A stretch of 64,000 bases of DNA from Flavobacteriaceae bacterium UJ101 (GTDB taxonomy: Bacteria > Bacteroidota > Bacteroidia > Flavobacteriales > UJ101). Of this stretch, positions 14,769 through 22,924 are shown piece after piece. Each line of letters opens with the position of its first letter. Position 1 is the first letter of the stretch. The notes beneath the pieces are model-generated. The model did no database searches. It was not told the DNA's origin and saw only the letters and a list, made by a program, of their open reading frames with translations. The position numbers were made by a program, and so were the translations under genes. The DNA lies in assembly GCA_001880285.1 (NCBI GenBank), contig CP016269.1:1622501-1686500 (forward strand), given 5' to 3'.

Positions 14769-15614
14769 TTAGTTGATTTCTTGTAAGTCAATTAACATAT
14801 TCTCCCAATTTTTTTGATTTTCATGGTCGAATTGTGCACCATTTTCATCAGCAATAGTAAAACGCTTAATTGCGGGGGTTTTACTTGTTGCTTGGAAAAG
14901 TTGGTAAGCTTCTTCTTTTAAAGCATCAGCAATTGGTAAATCGATAGAAGCATAAACAGCACGCTTACATGCTTCGATAGATTCCGCAGGGAATTTTGAA
15001 ATACGTTCAGCAAGTGCATCAACATAAGGTCCAATTTCATCAGCATCTAGAGCTTTGTTTATAGTACCGAATTTTTCAGCTTCATCAGCATCCCAATCTC
15101 TAGCACCTAAAATAATTTCTAATGCTTTACCTAAACCTGCTTGTCTAGCCATACGAGAAGCTCCACCTCCACAAGGTAAGATTCCCATACCTACTTCCAT
15201 TTGCATGAATTTAGCTTTTCCTCTAGCTGCGAAACGCATATCTAAGGCTAACGCCATTTCATGACCTCCTCCACGTGCAAAACCTTCTATTTTAGCGATG
15301 GTTGCTTGTGGAACATTACTTAATCGTTCTAAGACAGATTGTAAGTCTAATAACTTTACCTCATTCCTTGGAACGGCTTCTGTAGACATATCTTTTAATA
15401 AGTTGGTATCGTAGTGACATACCCAATAACCAGGATTTGATGATTGGAAAATAACAACTTTAACGCTTCTATCGCGTTCTAGTCGTAAGCAAAGACTGCT
15501 TAAGTCAGCTAACATCTCCTGTCCTTGTACGTTTACAGGCCCAAAATTAATTGTTACTGTTAAAATACCTCCTTTTTGTTCTGCTGTAAAAGTTTGAAAA
15601 TTTTTGTAGTCCAT
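14769..15614 (-). CDS. Enoyl-CoA hydratase/isomerase family protein
   Basis: Members of this family hydrate or isomerise acyl-CoA double bonds using an oxyanion hole. The 281-residue protein has the crotonase core: ILTVTINFGPVNVQG at the start, KVVIFQSSNPGYWVCHYD as the first oxyanion strand, and TIAKIEGFARGGGHEMALAL as the second. It continues with DMRFAARGKAKFMQMEVGMG and the helical C-terminus. The RGGGHE segment replaces the more usual A.GGG.EL, and the YW residues in the first loop are unusual. The substrate is therefore uncertain. It is adjacent to an NTF2-like gene with 18 nt between them, so they form an operon. Confidence 0.87.
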   Translation of the reverse strand: MDYKNFQTFTAEQKGGILTVTINFGPVNVQGQEMLADLSSLCLRLERDRSVKVVIFQSSNPGYWVCHYDTNLLKDMSTEAVPRNEVKLLDLQSVLERLSNVPQATIAKIEGFARGGGHEMALALDMRFAARGKAKFMQMEVGMGILPCGGGASRMARQAGLGKALEIILGARDWDADEAEKFGTINKALDADEIGPYVDALAERISKFPAESIEACKRAVYASIDLPIADALKEEAYQLFQATSKTPAIKRFTIADENGAQFDHENQKNWENMLIDLQEIN

Positions 15615-15632
15615 TATATTTATATTTAAAAA

Positions 15633-15968
15633 TTAATTATTTACTGCTACAAATGTGTGTTGTTTAATCTTACCATTTTCGATAATATAAGTATCGGTTG
15701 CAAGTTGTATATTCAGGTGTTCATTTTTTCCATTCCAAACAAAATAGACTATAGTGTCAAAAGTTTCTTGTTTAATGGTTATAAAATTAAAGCCTGCAAA
15801 ATTTGGAAGGAATTCTTTATAGAAGTTAAAGATTTCAGTTTTTCCTTTATAAGTATGATCTGGAGTAACGAATATAGCATCATCTGCATAATCTTCCATT
15901 ACTTTAGATGGATTTAATGTGTCAACAGCTTTCATGTGGCTCTCGAAGACCTCTTGTGGTTTTTTCAT
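15633..15968 (-). CDS. NTF2/SnoaL-like small protein
   Basis: This 111-residue protein has the SnoaL/NTF2-like pattern: an N-terminal helix (VFESHMKAVDTLNPSKVMED), then YADDAIFVTPDHTYKGKTEI, and a beta-sheet ending in IIENGKIKQHTFVAV. The family has a cone-shaped pocket and includes small isomerases, cyclases and binding proteins; the substrate cannot be read from sequence. It is the first gene of an operon with the enoyl-CoA hydratase family gene, which suggests a shared lipid or ketone-type substrate, but this is only inference. Confidence 0.8.
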   Translation of the reverse strand: MKKPQEVFESHMKAVDTLNPSKVMEDYADDAIFVTPDHTYKGKTEIFNFYKEFLPNFAGFNFITIKQETFDTIVYFVWNGKNEHLNIQLATDTYIIENGKIKQHTFVAVNN

Positions 15969-16157
15969 TATAATAGTTATATTGAGAATTATAATGCAAA
16001 TTTACATCAAGATCTAAGTAGGGCTTTTGTAAGAAAAAAAGAAGTTTTAGTAAAAAAAGAAGTAGGAAGGTTTACACAAAGTCTTTATAATTTATTATTG
16101 AGTATAAAAGTATTTTAGAGGTATTTATTTCCTTAGTATATTGAAGTGTATAAGATG

Positions 16158-16319
16158 TTATTTTTGAAGCGTATTTTGCTTATTAACTTTACTAGAGCAT
16201 CCACTGCTCGCACATCCACCACTTGAACAATCTCCCTTAAATGAATTTTTAAATTTTCGATATAAGAATAAAATAGCGCCTATTGTTAAAAGTCCGATAA
16301 TGATGTATTGTAATGTCAT
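16158..16319 (-). CDS. FeoB-associated Cys-rich membrane protein
   Basis: This 53-residue protein starts at ATG 16319 (MTLQYIIIGLLTIGAILFLY), giving one transmembrane helix and a basic segment. The cytoplasmic tail carries three Cys at residues 31, 36 and 41 (CSSGGCASSGC), five apart. An upstream start at 16409 would run into feoB coding sequence and is rejected. Proteins of this type follow feoB in many Bacteroidota and Firmicutes and may hand over or sense ferrous iron. It lies 5 nt after the feoB stop. Confidence 0.85.
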   Translation of the reverse strand: MTLQYIIIGLLTIGAILFLYRKFKNSFKGDCSSGGCASSGCSSKVNKQNTLQK

Positions 16320-16324
16320 ATTAT

Positions 16325-18421
16325 TTATTTTAAAAATTGATAAGCTATCAAAGCACTGATGTAAGCAATTCCAGTCATAAAAAATAGTTGTAAAGTAGGC
16401 CATTTCCATGATTTGGTTTCTTTACGTACAGTAGCTAAAGTACTAATACATTGCATTGCAAAAGCGTAAAAGAGTAATAAAGAAATTCCTGATGCAAAAT
16501 TGATAACAGGTTTTCCTGTATTTGGGTTTATTTCTTGTTCTAAACGATCCTTTATTTTTTTACGGTCTTCTTTGGTGTCTTCAACTTCTCCCATACTGTA
16601 AATACTAGCCAATGTTCCTACAAATACTTCACGAGCAGCGATAGAGGAGATTAAAGCAATACCCATTTTCCAGTCATAACCTAAGGGTTCTACGATAGGT
16701 TCTATGGCTTGTCCCATTTTTCCTAAATAAGAATGTTTTAATTCGTAACCTGCTACTTTGTTGGCCAGCTCATCATCTGATAAATTAGGATTTTCTTTTA
16801 GTACTTGTTCTTCTGCTTGTCCAAAAGTAGGTTGAGGGCCATGTGAACCTAATATCCAAAGGATGATAGATACAGCTAATATAATTTGCCCTGCTCCTAA
16901 AACAAATGCTTTTGATTTTTCATAAACCGATAATATCACATTTTTCCATAGTGGAATTTTGTAATTAGGCATTTCAAGTAACAAATAGCTTTTATATTCT
17001 GATTTAATAAAATGCTTTAAAATAAAAGCTGAAATGAGAGCTGCGGCAACACCTAATAAATAAAGCCCCATAAGTACAAGTGCTTTTAAACTAAAGCCTA
17101 AAAATTGAGAATCAGGAATAATCATTTCAATCAAAATAGCATATACAGGTAAACGAGCAGCACAAGTAATAAAAGGGGTTACTAAAATAGAAATGAGTCG
17201 TTCACGATTGTTTTCAATATTTCGTGCAGCCATAATAGCTGGAATAGCACAAGCTACACCTGACATTAAAGGAACAACACTTTTTCCACTCAAACCAAAT
17301 GGACGCATTAAACGATCCATTAGAAAGACCACACGAGACATATAACCTGTTTCTTCCATTATTGATAAGAAAAGGAATAAAATAGCAATCTGAGGTACAA
17401 AAATGACAACACCTCCAATTCCTGGAATAATACCATCTGCTACTAAACTGTTTATAGGTCCTGCAGGTAGGGTATCAGCTGCCCAAGCGCTAAAATCTCC
17501 AAAAAAGCCATCAATTAAATCCATTGGAACAGAAGACCAGGAAAATAAGGCTTCAAAAACTAAAAATAGAATTCCTAAAAAGATAGCAAAACCAAAAAAT
17601 TTATGCGTTAAAATAGCATCGATTTTTTCAGTTAACGATTCTCGACGATCTTCTTTATATTGAACGTGATTTTCTAAAATAGTATCAATTTCTTTATATC
17701 GATCAATGGTTTCTTTTACTTGTAATCGTTTAGGAATGATTTGATATTCCTTTTTAAAAGCTTCAATACGAGCTTTATCCTGATTGTCCAAATAAAAAAT
17801 ATCCTTCTGAGTGATATAATGCCAAGCTAAATAAGGATTTTGTAAAGAAAATGTATTTTGAACTTCTTTTACAAGATCTTTAAAAGGTAAGGCTGGAGAA
17901 AAATGAGGATCATTTTTAATTTCAGAGAAGACACTTTTCTTTAGTTCTGTAATTCCTTTTCCTGTTCGAGCATTAGTTGTTATAATCTGAGTGTCTAATG
18001 TTTTTTCAAGATTCTTTAAATCAATGATAAGACCTTTTGACTGAGCCTCATCCATCATGTTCATCACTAAAATTACAGGAATCCCTAGATCTTTTACTTG
18101 TCCAAAAAGGAGTAAACTTCTTTTTAAATTAGAAGCATCTGCTACAACAATTACTTTGTCAGGAAAGTTTTGACTTGTTTGATCGGTTAAAATATTAAAA
18201 ACAACTTCCTCATCTCTGGAAGAAGGAAAAAGGCTATAAGTCCCAGGTAAATCAATGACTTCAACAGTTTTGTCTTCAATTGAAAATTTTCCAGTCTTTT
18301 TGTCAACTGTTATTCCTGGATAATTTCCTACCTTTTGATTTAATCCAGTCAGTTGGTTAAAAATAGAAGTTTTTCCAACATTAGGATTCCCAACCAGTGC
18401 TATTTTGAGGTTTTGATTCAT
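16325..18421 (-). CDS. feoB: Ferrous iron transporter FeoB
   Basis: FeoB imports Fe2+ across the inner membrane and is driven or gated by its N-terminal GTPase. The 698-residue protein has G1 GNPNVGKT at residues 11-18, GITVDKKTG (G2), DLPGTYSL (G3) and VMNMMDEA (G4). The membrane half has the Gate motif regions around GVACAIPAIMAARNIENNRE and ITCAARLPVYAIL, and Cys residues in both halves. The C-terminus ends in two helices containing AFAMQCISTLATVRKET. It lies 15 nt after feoA and upstream of the Cys-rich partner, forming a three-gene feo operon. Confidence 0.97.
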   Translation of the reverse strand: MNQNLKIALVGNPNVGKTSIFNQLTGLNQKVGNYPGITVDKKTGKFSIEDKTVEVIDLPGTYSLFPSSRDEEVVFNILTDQTSQNFPDKVIVVADASNLKRSLLLFGQVKDLGIPVILVMNMMDEAQSKGLIIDLKNLEKTLDTQIITTNARTGKGITELKKSVFSEIKNDPHFSPALPFKDLVKEVQNTFSLQNPYLAWHYITQKDIFYLDNQDKARIEAFKKEYQIIPKRLQVKETIDRYKEIDTILENHVQYKEDRRESLTEKIDAILTHKFFGFAIFLGILFLVFEALFSWSSVPMDLIDGFFGDFSAWAADTLPAGPINSLVADGIIPGIGGVVIFVPQIAILFLFLSIMEETGYMSRVVFLMDRLMRPFGLSGKSVVPLMSGVACAIPAIMAARNIENNRERLISILVTPFITCAARLPVYAILIEMIIPDSQFLGFSLKALVLMGLYLLGVAAALISAFILKHFIKSEYKSYLLLEMPNYKIPLWKNVILSVYEKSKAFVLGAGQIILAVSIILWILGSHGPQPTFGQAEEQVLKENPNLSDDELANKVAGYELKHSYLGKMGQAIEPIVEPLGYDWKMGIALISSIAAREVFVGTLASIYSMGEVEDTKEDRKKIKDRLEQEINPNTGKPVINFASGISLLLFYAFAMQCISTLATVRKETKSWKWPTLQLFFMTGIAYISALIAYQFLK

Positions 18422-18436
18422 GTTTTTAGAAAAATT

Positions 18437-18673
18437 TTAAGCAATTTGAATAAGGATGCTTTTCGCTTCTCTTTTTCGTAAAGCCAATTTTGTCTCACTT
18501 TTACCATAGCAAATACAAATAGGATCTTTAAAAGGTCCTGAGTATTTGATTTCAACTTTAGTACCTGGAAGAATACCAATTTCATACAGTTTTGAAGGTA
18601 ATTCGTGATCATTAAATTCTTTAATGACAGCTTTTTCACCTTTTTTAAGATCAAATAATGTTTTTTCTTCCAT
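18437..18673 (-). CDS. feoA: Ferrous iron transport protein A
   Basis: This is a small SH3-like cytoplasmic partner of FeoB. The 78-residue protein starts at ATG 18673 (MEEKTLFDLKKGEKAVIKEF); an in-frame ATG at 18697 would overlap the -7 promoter element and is rejected. Family features are LYEIGILPGTKVEIKYSGPF, the Pro/Gly loop, and the end KLALRKREAKSILI. It is the first gene of the feo operon. The upstream palindrome at 18698-18719 overlaps its promoter and probably mediates repression by an iron-loaded regulator. Confidence 0.93.
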   Translation of the reverse strand: MEEKTLFDLKKGEKAVIKEFNDHELPSKLYEIGILPGTKVEIKYSGPFKDPICICYGKSETKLALRKREAKSILIQIA

Positions 18674-18694
18674 GACGGTATAATTAAAGTATGA

Positions 18695-18722
18695 CAAATT
18701 TAGTCTATTTAAACTAAATCAA
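18695..18722 (-). promoter_or_regulatory. feoA promoter with overlapping 22-nt operator-like palindrome
   Basis: The -7 box TAAATTTG (18695-18702) and a TTG (18720-18722) 17 nt away form a fair promoter. An inverted repeat ATTTAGT-N8-ACTAAAT at 18698-18719 spans the gap between them. Bound protein would block polymerase. The sequence resembles DtxR/IdeR- or Fur-type AT-rich iron boxes, but the regulator is not known. Confidence 0.6.
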
Positions 18723-18973
18723 AATAAAAAAATACATTTAATTCTTAAATACAGCGTATAAATTAGTTGAAAAGTGAATTGAATATTATAAAAAAGATGA
18801 AAAAGAAAAAATAAAGATCTGTTAATAGAGTATAGGTGGAAGGTTATAGCCTGATAAAACCAAATAAATGAAAATAGAAGTCTTGAATTTTCATTGATCA
18901 CCTATTTTCAATTTAATTTCAATAGTAATTTTAAAACCATTACTTTTGTAAATTCATATTTAAAAAAGAATAA
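18723..18973. other. Intergenic region between feo operon and rseP
   Basis: About 250 nt without a gene. It contains a good -7 element TACTTTTG at 18941-18948 for rseP (start 18974), without a well-placed TTG. The remainder is AT-rich with no conserved structure that I can see. Confidence 0.5.
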
Positions 18974-20314
18974 ATGGATTCTGGAGTATTGATTCAAATC
19001 GCACAATTAGTTTTGTGTTTATCTATATTAGTCGTTTTACATGAATTAGGTCACTTCTTACCTGCAAAATGGTTTAAAACAAAGGTTGAGAAGTTCTATT
19101 TGTTTTTTGATCCTTATTTTTCATTAGTAAAGAAGAAAATAGGAGAAACAGAATATGGAATTGGATGGTTGCCGTTAGGTGGTTATGTGAAAATTGCAGG
19201 TATGGTTGATGAATCAATGGATACAGAGCAGATGAAAAAAGATCCTGAACCATGGGAATTTCGTTCAAAACCAGCTTGGCAACGTTTGATTATAATGGCA
19301 GGAGGAATTATTGTAAATGTTATTCTTGGAGGTTTTATATTCGCAGGAATTTTATTTACTTGGGGTGTAAGTTATTTACCTAATGAAAATGTTGAAAATG
19401 GAATTGTAACCGATTCATTAACACAAGCGATTGGTTTTCAAACAGGAGACAAGGTTTTATCAATTGATGGAGAAAAAATAGTGAAATTTAACGATATCAA
19501 TCGCTTAATTTTAGAAGGAGCAGAAGATGTTGAGGTAGATCGAAATGGGCAAATTGTTCATATTCCTATTAAAGATGAGGATGCCGTTCCTTTAATGGAT
19601 TTTCAACAAGCAAATGGAAGCCTTTTTGTACCAAGAGGTCCTGTAAAAGTTGGTTTTGTAGCAGAAGATACGGCTGCTTCTAAAGGAGGTTTACAAGTAG
19701 ATGATCAGGTTACTAAAGTAAATAATCAAGAGGTTGTTTTCTTTGATGAGTTTCAAAAGTTGATTAAAGCCAATAAAGGGAAAACATTAAATGTCGAAGT
19801 GTTGAGAGAAGGAAAACCTCAAAATTTAGTAATTAATGTTCCTGATTCTATTAATCCAAAAATAGGTGTGGCGCCAAGTCAAAGTTATTTAAAAGATAAA
19901 GTAGCACGTGTTGAATATGGTTTTTTAGAGTCAATACCAGCAGGGTTTAAAGAAGCGTTTACAAGCTTAGGAACTCAAGTTAAAGTTTTAGGAGGTATTT
20001 TTACTCGAGATGCAAAAATTGCTAAAAATATGGGAAGTTTTTTCTCTATTACAAAGCAGTTTGATAAAACATGGGATTGGCACCGATTCTGGATTTTAAC
20101 AGGAACTTTATCCATGTTTTTAGCCTTTATTAATTTATTACCGATTCCTGCTTTGGATGGTGGACATATTGTATTTACACTATATGAGATGATTACAGGA
20201 AAGAAACCTTCTCAAAAATTTCTTGAAACGGCACAAATTATTGGAGGTATTTTCTTAATGACGTTGATGGCTGTTGTGATAGGCTGGGATGTCATAAAGA
20301 ACTTCTTTTTATAA
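18974..20314 (+). CDS. rseP: RIP site-2 metalloprotease RseP
   Basis: RseP is an intramembrane zinc protease that cleaves signal-peptide remnants and anti-sigma factors. The 446-residue protein has the zinc motif HELGH at residues 23-27 in the first helix and the second active-site motif NLLPIPALDGGH near the C-terminus, with the Asp ligand. Between them lie two PDZ-like regions (around residues 135-165 and 205-265, the second with KGGLQVDDQVTKVNNQEV). KMAG-type WQRLIIMAGGIIVNVILGG is the membrane-reentrant region. The length fits the family. A -7 box at 18941-18948 precedes it. Confidence 0.95.
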   Translation: MDSGVLIQIAQLVLCLSILVVLHELGHFLPAKWFKTKVEKFYLFFDPYFSLVKKKIGETEYGIGWLPLGGYVKIAGMVDESMDTEQMKKDPEPWEFRSKPAWQRLIIMAGGIIVNVILGGFIFAGILFTWGVSYLPNENVENGIVTDSLTQAIGFQTGDKVLSIDGEKIVKFNDINRLILEGAEDVEVDRNGQIVHIPIKDEDAVPLMDFQQANGSLFVPRGPVKVGFVAEDTAASKGGLQVDDQVTKVNNQEVVFFDEFQKLIKANKGKTLNVEVLREGKPQNLVINVPDSINPKIGVAPSQSYLKDKVARVEYGFLESIPAGFKEAFTSLGTQVKVLGGIFTRDAKIAKNMGSFFSITKQFDKTWDWHRFWILTGTLSMFLAFINLLPIPALDGGHIVFTLYEMITGKKPSQKFLETAQIIGGIFLMTLMAVVIGWDVIKNFFL

Positions 20315-20328
20315 AAATTAAAAATATG

Positions 20329-20359
20329 TTGCATTATAATGATCTTTAAATTATATTTG
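20329..20359 (+). promoter_or_regulatory. Promoter TTG-N20-TATATTTG of the tRNA-Asn genes
   Basis: TTG at 20329-20331 and TATATTTG at 20352-20359 are exactly 20 nt apart. Transcription would start near 20364, about 20 nt before the first tRNA. Confidence 0.8.
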
Positions 20360-20384
20360 CAATCGCAAAATTAGGAAAACAAAT

Positions 20385-20458
20385 TCCTCCTTAGCTCAGT
20401 TGGTTAGAGCATCTGACTGTTAATCAGAGGGTCCTTGGTTCGAGCCCAAGAGGAGGAG
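20385..20458 (+). tRNA. tRNA-Asn (anticodon GTT), copy 1
   Basis: A 74-nt cloverleaf: acceptor TCCTCCT / AGGAGGA, D-arm TAGCTCAGTTGGTTAGAGCA, anticodon GTT at 20419-20421, T-arm CCTTGGTTCGAGCCCAAG. A G discriminator follows and CCA is not encoded. Confidence 0.96.
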
Positions 20459-20502
20459 CTAATAACTTGAAAAAGTTATTAACTGTTTGTTGTTAATCTG
20501 AT

Positions 20503-20576
20503 TCCTCTTTAGCTCAGTTGGTTAGAGCATCTGACTGTTAATCAGAGGGTCCTTGGTTCGAGCCCAAGAAGAGGAG
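20503..20576 (+). tRNA. tRNA-Asn (anticodon GTT), copy 2
   Basis: It matches copy 1 except for one acceptor-stem pair: TCCTCTT / AAGAGGA replaces TCCTCCT / AGGAGGA, so both strands of the pair changed together. Anticodon GTT is at 20537-20539. A small hairpin (AATAACTT / AAGTTATT) lies at 20461-20480 between the two genes. Confidence 0.96.
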
Positions 20577-20580
20577 CTTA

Positions 20581-20617
20581 AAGAGCATCCCGAACTTATT
20601 TCGGGATGCTCTTTTTT
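20581..20617 (+). terminator. Terminator after tRNA-Asn pair, built from a palindromic repeat
   Basis: A perfect 14-bp stem (20581-20594 with 20600-20613) has loop CTTAT and is followed by T5-6. The core CCCGAACTTATTTCGGG is the dispersed element also seen at 1990 and 25580. Confidence 0.9.
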
Positions 20618-20640
20618 ATTAATTTTAATAAAAAAAGAAA

Positions 20641-20847
20641 ATGAAATTTGAATTAATCAATCAAGAATATATCCAATTAAATCAATTATTAAAGCATTTG
20701 AGCTTAGTTTCAACGGGTGGTGAAGCCTTAATTGTAATTGATAATGGTGAAGTAAAGGTGAATGGTGAAGTTGAATTACGACGTAGGAATAAACTGTATA
20801 AAGGTTTTGTTGTAGAGTTTAGAGACCATAAAATTGAAATAGTATAA
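20641..20847 (+). CDS. S4-domain RNA-binding protein (YbcJ type)
   Basis: This 68-residue protein is essentially a lone S4 domain: YIQLNQLLKHLSLVSTGGEA followed by the turn DNGEVKVNGEVELRRRNKLY and a final beta-strand (HKIEIV). The KVNGEVE.RRRKK-type loop is the RNA-contact surface. Proteins of this size and sequence are the YbcJ/YaaA group, presumed to bind structured RNA near the ribosome. The target is not known. It is monocistronic, 64 nt after the tRNA-Asn genes. Confidence 0.88.
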   Translation: MKFELINQEYIQLNQLLKHLSLVSTGGEALIVIDNGEVKVNGEVELRRRNKLYKGFVVEFRDHKIEIV

Positions 20848-20964
20848 AAGTTAAGAATAAAGACGTATGTTGTAATAAGATGGAATAGTTAGATTTAAAA
20901 AAAGAGAAGGATCTTTTATAGAAATCATCCGTATCTTTTGGGTAAATCGTCTTTATCTTTTATA

Positions 20965-21003
20965 AAAAAGAACCATATCTTTTTGAGTATAGATACAGTT
21001 CTT
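20965..21003 (-). terminator. Probable terminator of the DUF2147 gene
   Basis: Read leftward, AAGAAC..TATCT pairs with AGATA..GTTCTT in an interrupted stem, then T6. It sits 23 nt past the stop codon of the DUF2147 gene. Confidence 0.6.
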
Positions 21004-21025
21004 ATTATCTTAAAAATAGTATAGA

Positions 21026-21451
21026 CTATTGTACTTTATGCCATGTTTGTGTTCTTCCAATTAAAGAGAATCCTATATATCCTCTTACATCTAATTTATC
21101 AGAACCGTTTGTTTTAATTAAGCATTTGTATACTTTTCCCGTTTTTGGATCTACAATTGTACCTCCTTCATACTCATCATCATCCAATTCCATATCACGG
21201 ATAATTTCTAACCCAACTAAAGATTGATTTTTACGATCACCTTTACATTTGACACAGGTTTCAGATGCAGGTTTAATTAATAATTCTACAATTTTTCCAA
21301 AATATTGGTCTCCTTTTTTGTAAATTTCTACAATTGATTTGGCTTTACCAGTTTCATCATCTATGGTTTTCCATTTTCCAACGATACTTTGAGCATTGAT
21401 AAAACTTACTGAAAAAAGCATAAATAATGCTCCGACTATGATTCTCTTCAT
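21026..21451 (-). CDS. DUF2147 family exported protein
   Basis: This 141-residue protein has a signal peptide (residues 1-20, ending SFINAQ), then SIVGKWKTIDDETGKAKSIV. This is the calycin-like opening of DUF2147 proteins, and the family continues with YFGKIVELL and the strand pattern GGTIVDPKTGKVYKCL. A CVKCKG pair of Cys lies mid-protein. These are small periplasmic beta-barrel proteins of unknown function, common in Bacteroidota. It is monocistronic. Confidence 0.88.
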   Translation of the reverse strand: MKRIIVGALFMLFSVSFINAQSIVGKWKTIDDETGKAKSIVEIYKKGDQYFGKIVELLIKPASETCVKCKGDRKNQSLVGLEIIRDMELDDDEYEGGTIVDPKTGKVYKCLIKTNGSDKLDVRGYIGFSLIGRTQTWHKVQ

Positions 21452-21635
21452 AACTTATGTTTATGTTTGTTTTGGTCAATTTAATAAAAATAAATGAACT
21501 CTAACGAGTTTAATTGTTAAAAAACAAAGATTATACCACGATTTAAGACGAAATAAAAATGAATAACGAACAATAAAAAGTAAAAGTATATAATTCATCA
21601 TTCAGAAATCATCAATATAGGTTCTAAAATTAACT

Positions 21636-22676
21636 TTAATTCAATTCCTCAATCTTTTTGGTAACTTTATGTTCTTTGACAGCTATTTTTTCTCTATTAT
21701 ATACTTCAAAATCATGCTCATGATTTTGTAAAAGATGGTCATAAGGCCCTTTAGGAGCAATTAACTTGACAAAAATAGGAGCGGTTTCGAGTATTAAAAA
21801 TAAGAGCATAATAAAAGTGCTGGCAATTGAAATAGCTTTTTCTTTTTTACTTAAAGAACTTAAAGCATGTAATTGAGCGGCAACACCATTATAGCCTTTT
21901 AATACTTTAGAATCTTCTTGATAAATAGTGTCTTTTGTACTTTGAAGCTTATCTAATTTAGTTTGAATATTCTGTAATGATGATTTGCTTTCTTCACGAT
22001 ACTGATCACGTTCTAATTTAGCTAAATTCATTTGCTTTTCTTTTTCTTTAGCTAAAGGTCCATAACCTGCTTTTCCACTAGTGCGATCCCCTTTAGTTCC
22101 CAAACGTTCTAAATCAAATTCTTCTTGGCGTTTTAAATAAATACTGTCTTTTTCTTTTAAAGTTTGGTTAATGAGGTTGTATTCTCTTAAAAGATCTGCA
22201 TTATTAGACTGATAAGTAGAATCGATTTTCGATTTAAGTGTTTTTTGATTTTCTTGATTGATTTCAACCAATTCTTTGTTAATTTCTTTTTGAAAGATAC
22301 GTAGTTCAAGAGGTTTTGAAATGACAACAGCTAGAATAGAAGCTAAAATAATTCGAGGGATTGCCATGGTAAATTGTTTCCAAAACGAATTGGTTTTTCT
22401 CATAGAGGAAACAATAAATCGATCTAAGTTGAAAATCATAAGGCCCCAAACGATACCAAAGCCAATAGCCGCCCAAAGGTTATCAAAAACACTGAACAAA
22501 GCATAACCACCTGATAGAGTTGCTAATAAACCTGTGAAAAAAATAGTACCACCTATTCCAACATGTTTATTGATTTCAGATGGGGTTCTTTTTAAAATAG
22601 AAAGTGAACTTCCTGAACAATAAAGAAAGAATTGGGTTATATAAGAATATTCTTGATGTTTTTGCATGCTTTTCAT
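21636..22676 (-). CDS. DUF4407 membrane protein
   Basis: This 346-residue protein starts with a short cytoplasmic tail. It has two helices at about 33-85 (GIGGTIFFTGLLATLSGGYA), the motif FGIVWGLMIFNLDRFIVSSM at about 75-95, a third helix to about 125, and a long Gln/Lys-rich coiled coil at about 130-255. A last helix near 280-300 (STFIMLLFLILETAPIFVKL) is followed by a charged tail. This layout is DUF4407, a family of unknown function whose coiled coil probably sits in the periplasm. It is the only gene in its unit. Confidence 0.88.
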   Translation of the reverse strand: MKSMQKHQEYSYITQFFLYCSGSSLSILKRTPSEINKHVGIGGTIFFTGLLATLSGGYALFSVFDNLWAAIGFGIVWGLMIFNLDRFIVSSMRKTNSFWKQFTMAIPRIILASILAVVISKPLELRIFQKEINKELVEINQENQKTLKSKIDSTYQSNNADLLREYNLINQTLKEKDSIYLKRQEEFDLERLGTKGDRTSGKAGYGPLAKEKEKQMNLAKLERDQYREESKSSLQNIQTKLDKLQSTKDTIYQEDSKVLKGYNGVAAQLHALSSLSKKEKAISIASTFIMLLFLILETAPIFVKLIAPKGPYDHLLQNHEHDFEVYNREKIAVKEHKVTKKIEELN

Positions 22677-22830
22677 CCTTGTATATAAGACGTTTTAAAA
22701 AGTAATTTGTTACAGGTTTTGTTAATTAAAACGAATAAAAAGGTTTAAAATTGTCAAAAAGGTTCAATTTTATAATAAAAACCATTTGAATCAAGACAAA
22801 AAGTCATTAAAAATAAAATAAATCAAACAA

Positions 22831-22858
22831 AAACAGTCAAAATGGCTGTTTTTTTTAT
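22831..22858. terminator. Orphan hairpin with T tract ahead of clpB
   Basis: AACAGTC-aaaat-GGCTGTT (one G-U pair) is followed by eight T on the + strand. No rightward gene lies upstream (the neighbour is leftward), so it could be a leader attenuator of clpB or the end of a small RNA. On the other strand the T tract is five. Confidence 0.45.
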
Positions 22859-22924
22859 TTGGTTATGATTTTGAATAGTAAAAATTGTAAACTTTTTAAA
22901 TCATTAATACAAATTAAAAAAAAG

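Noticed and set aside
15936-16118. Rightward 60-codon ORF upstream of the NTF2-like gene
   Set aside because: It overlaps the NTF2 gene start and promoter region, is basic and AT-biased, and has no recognisable pattern.
18418-18654. Leftward ORF overlapping feoA in another frame
   Set aside because: FeoA and FeoB fill this region in their own frames and the alternative has no family match.
18719-18901. Leftward ORF of 60 codons in front of feoA
   Set aside because: It is low complexity Phe/Tyr/Leu/Ile-rich sequence as expected from AT-rich non-coding DNA, and lies upstream of the feoA promoter.
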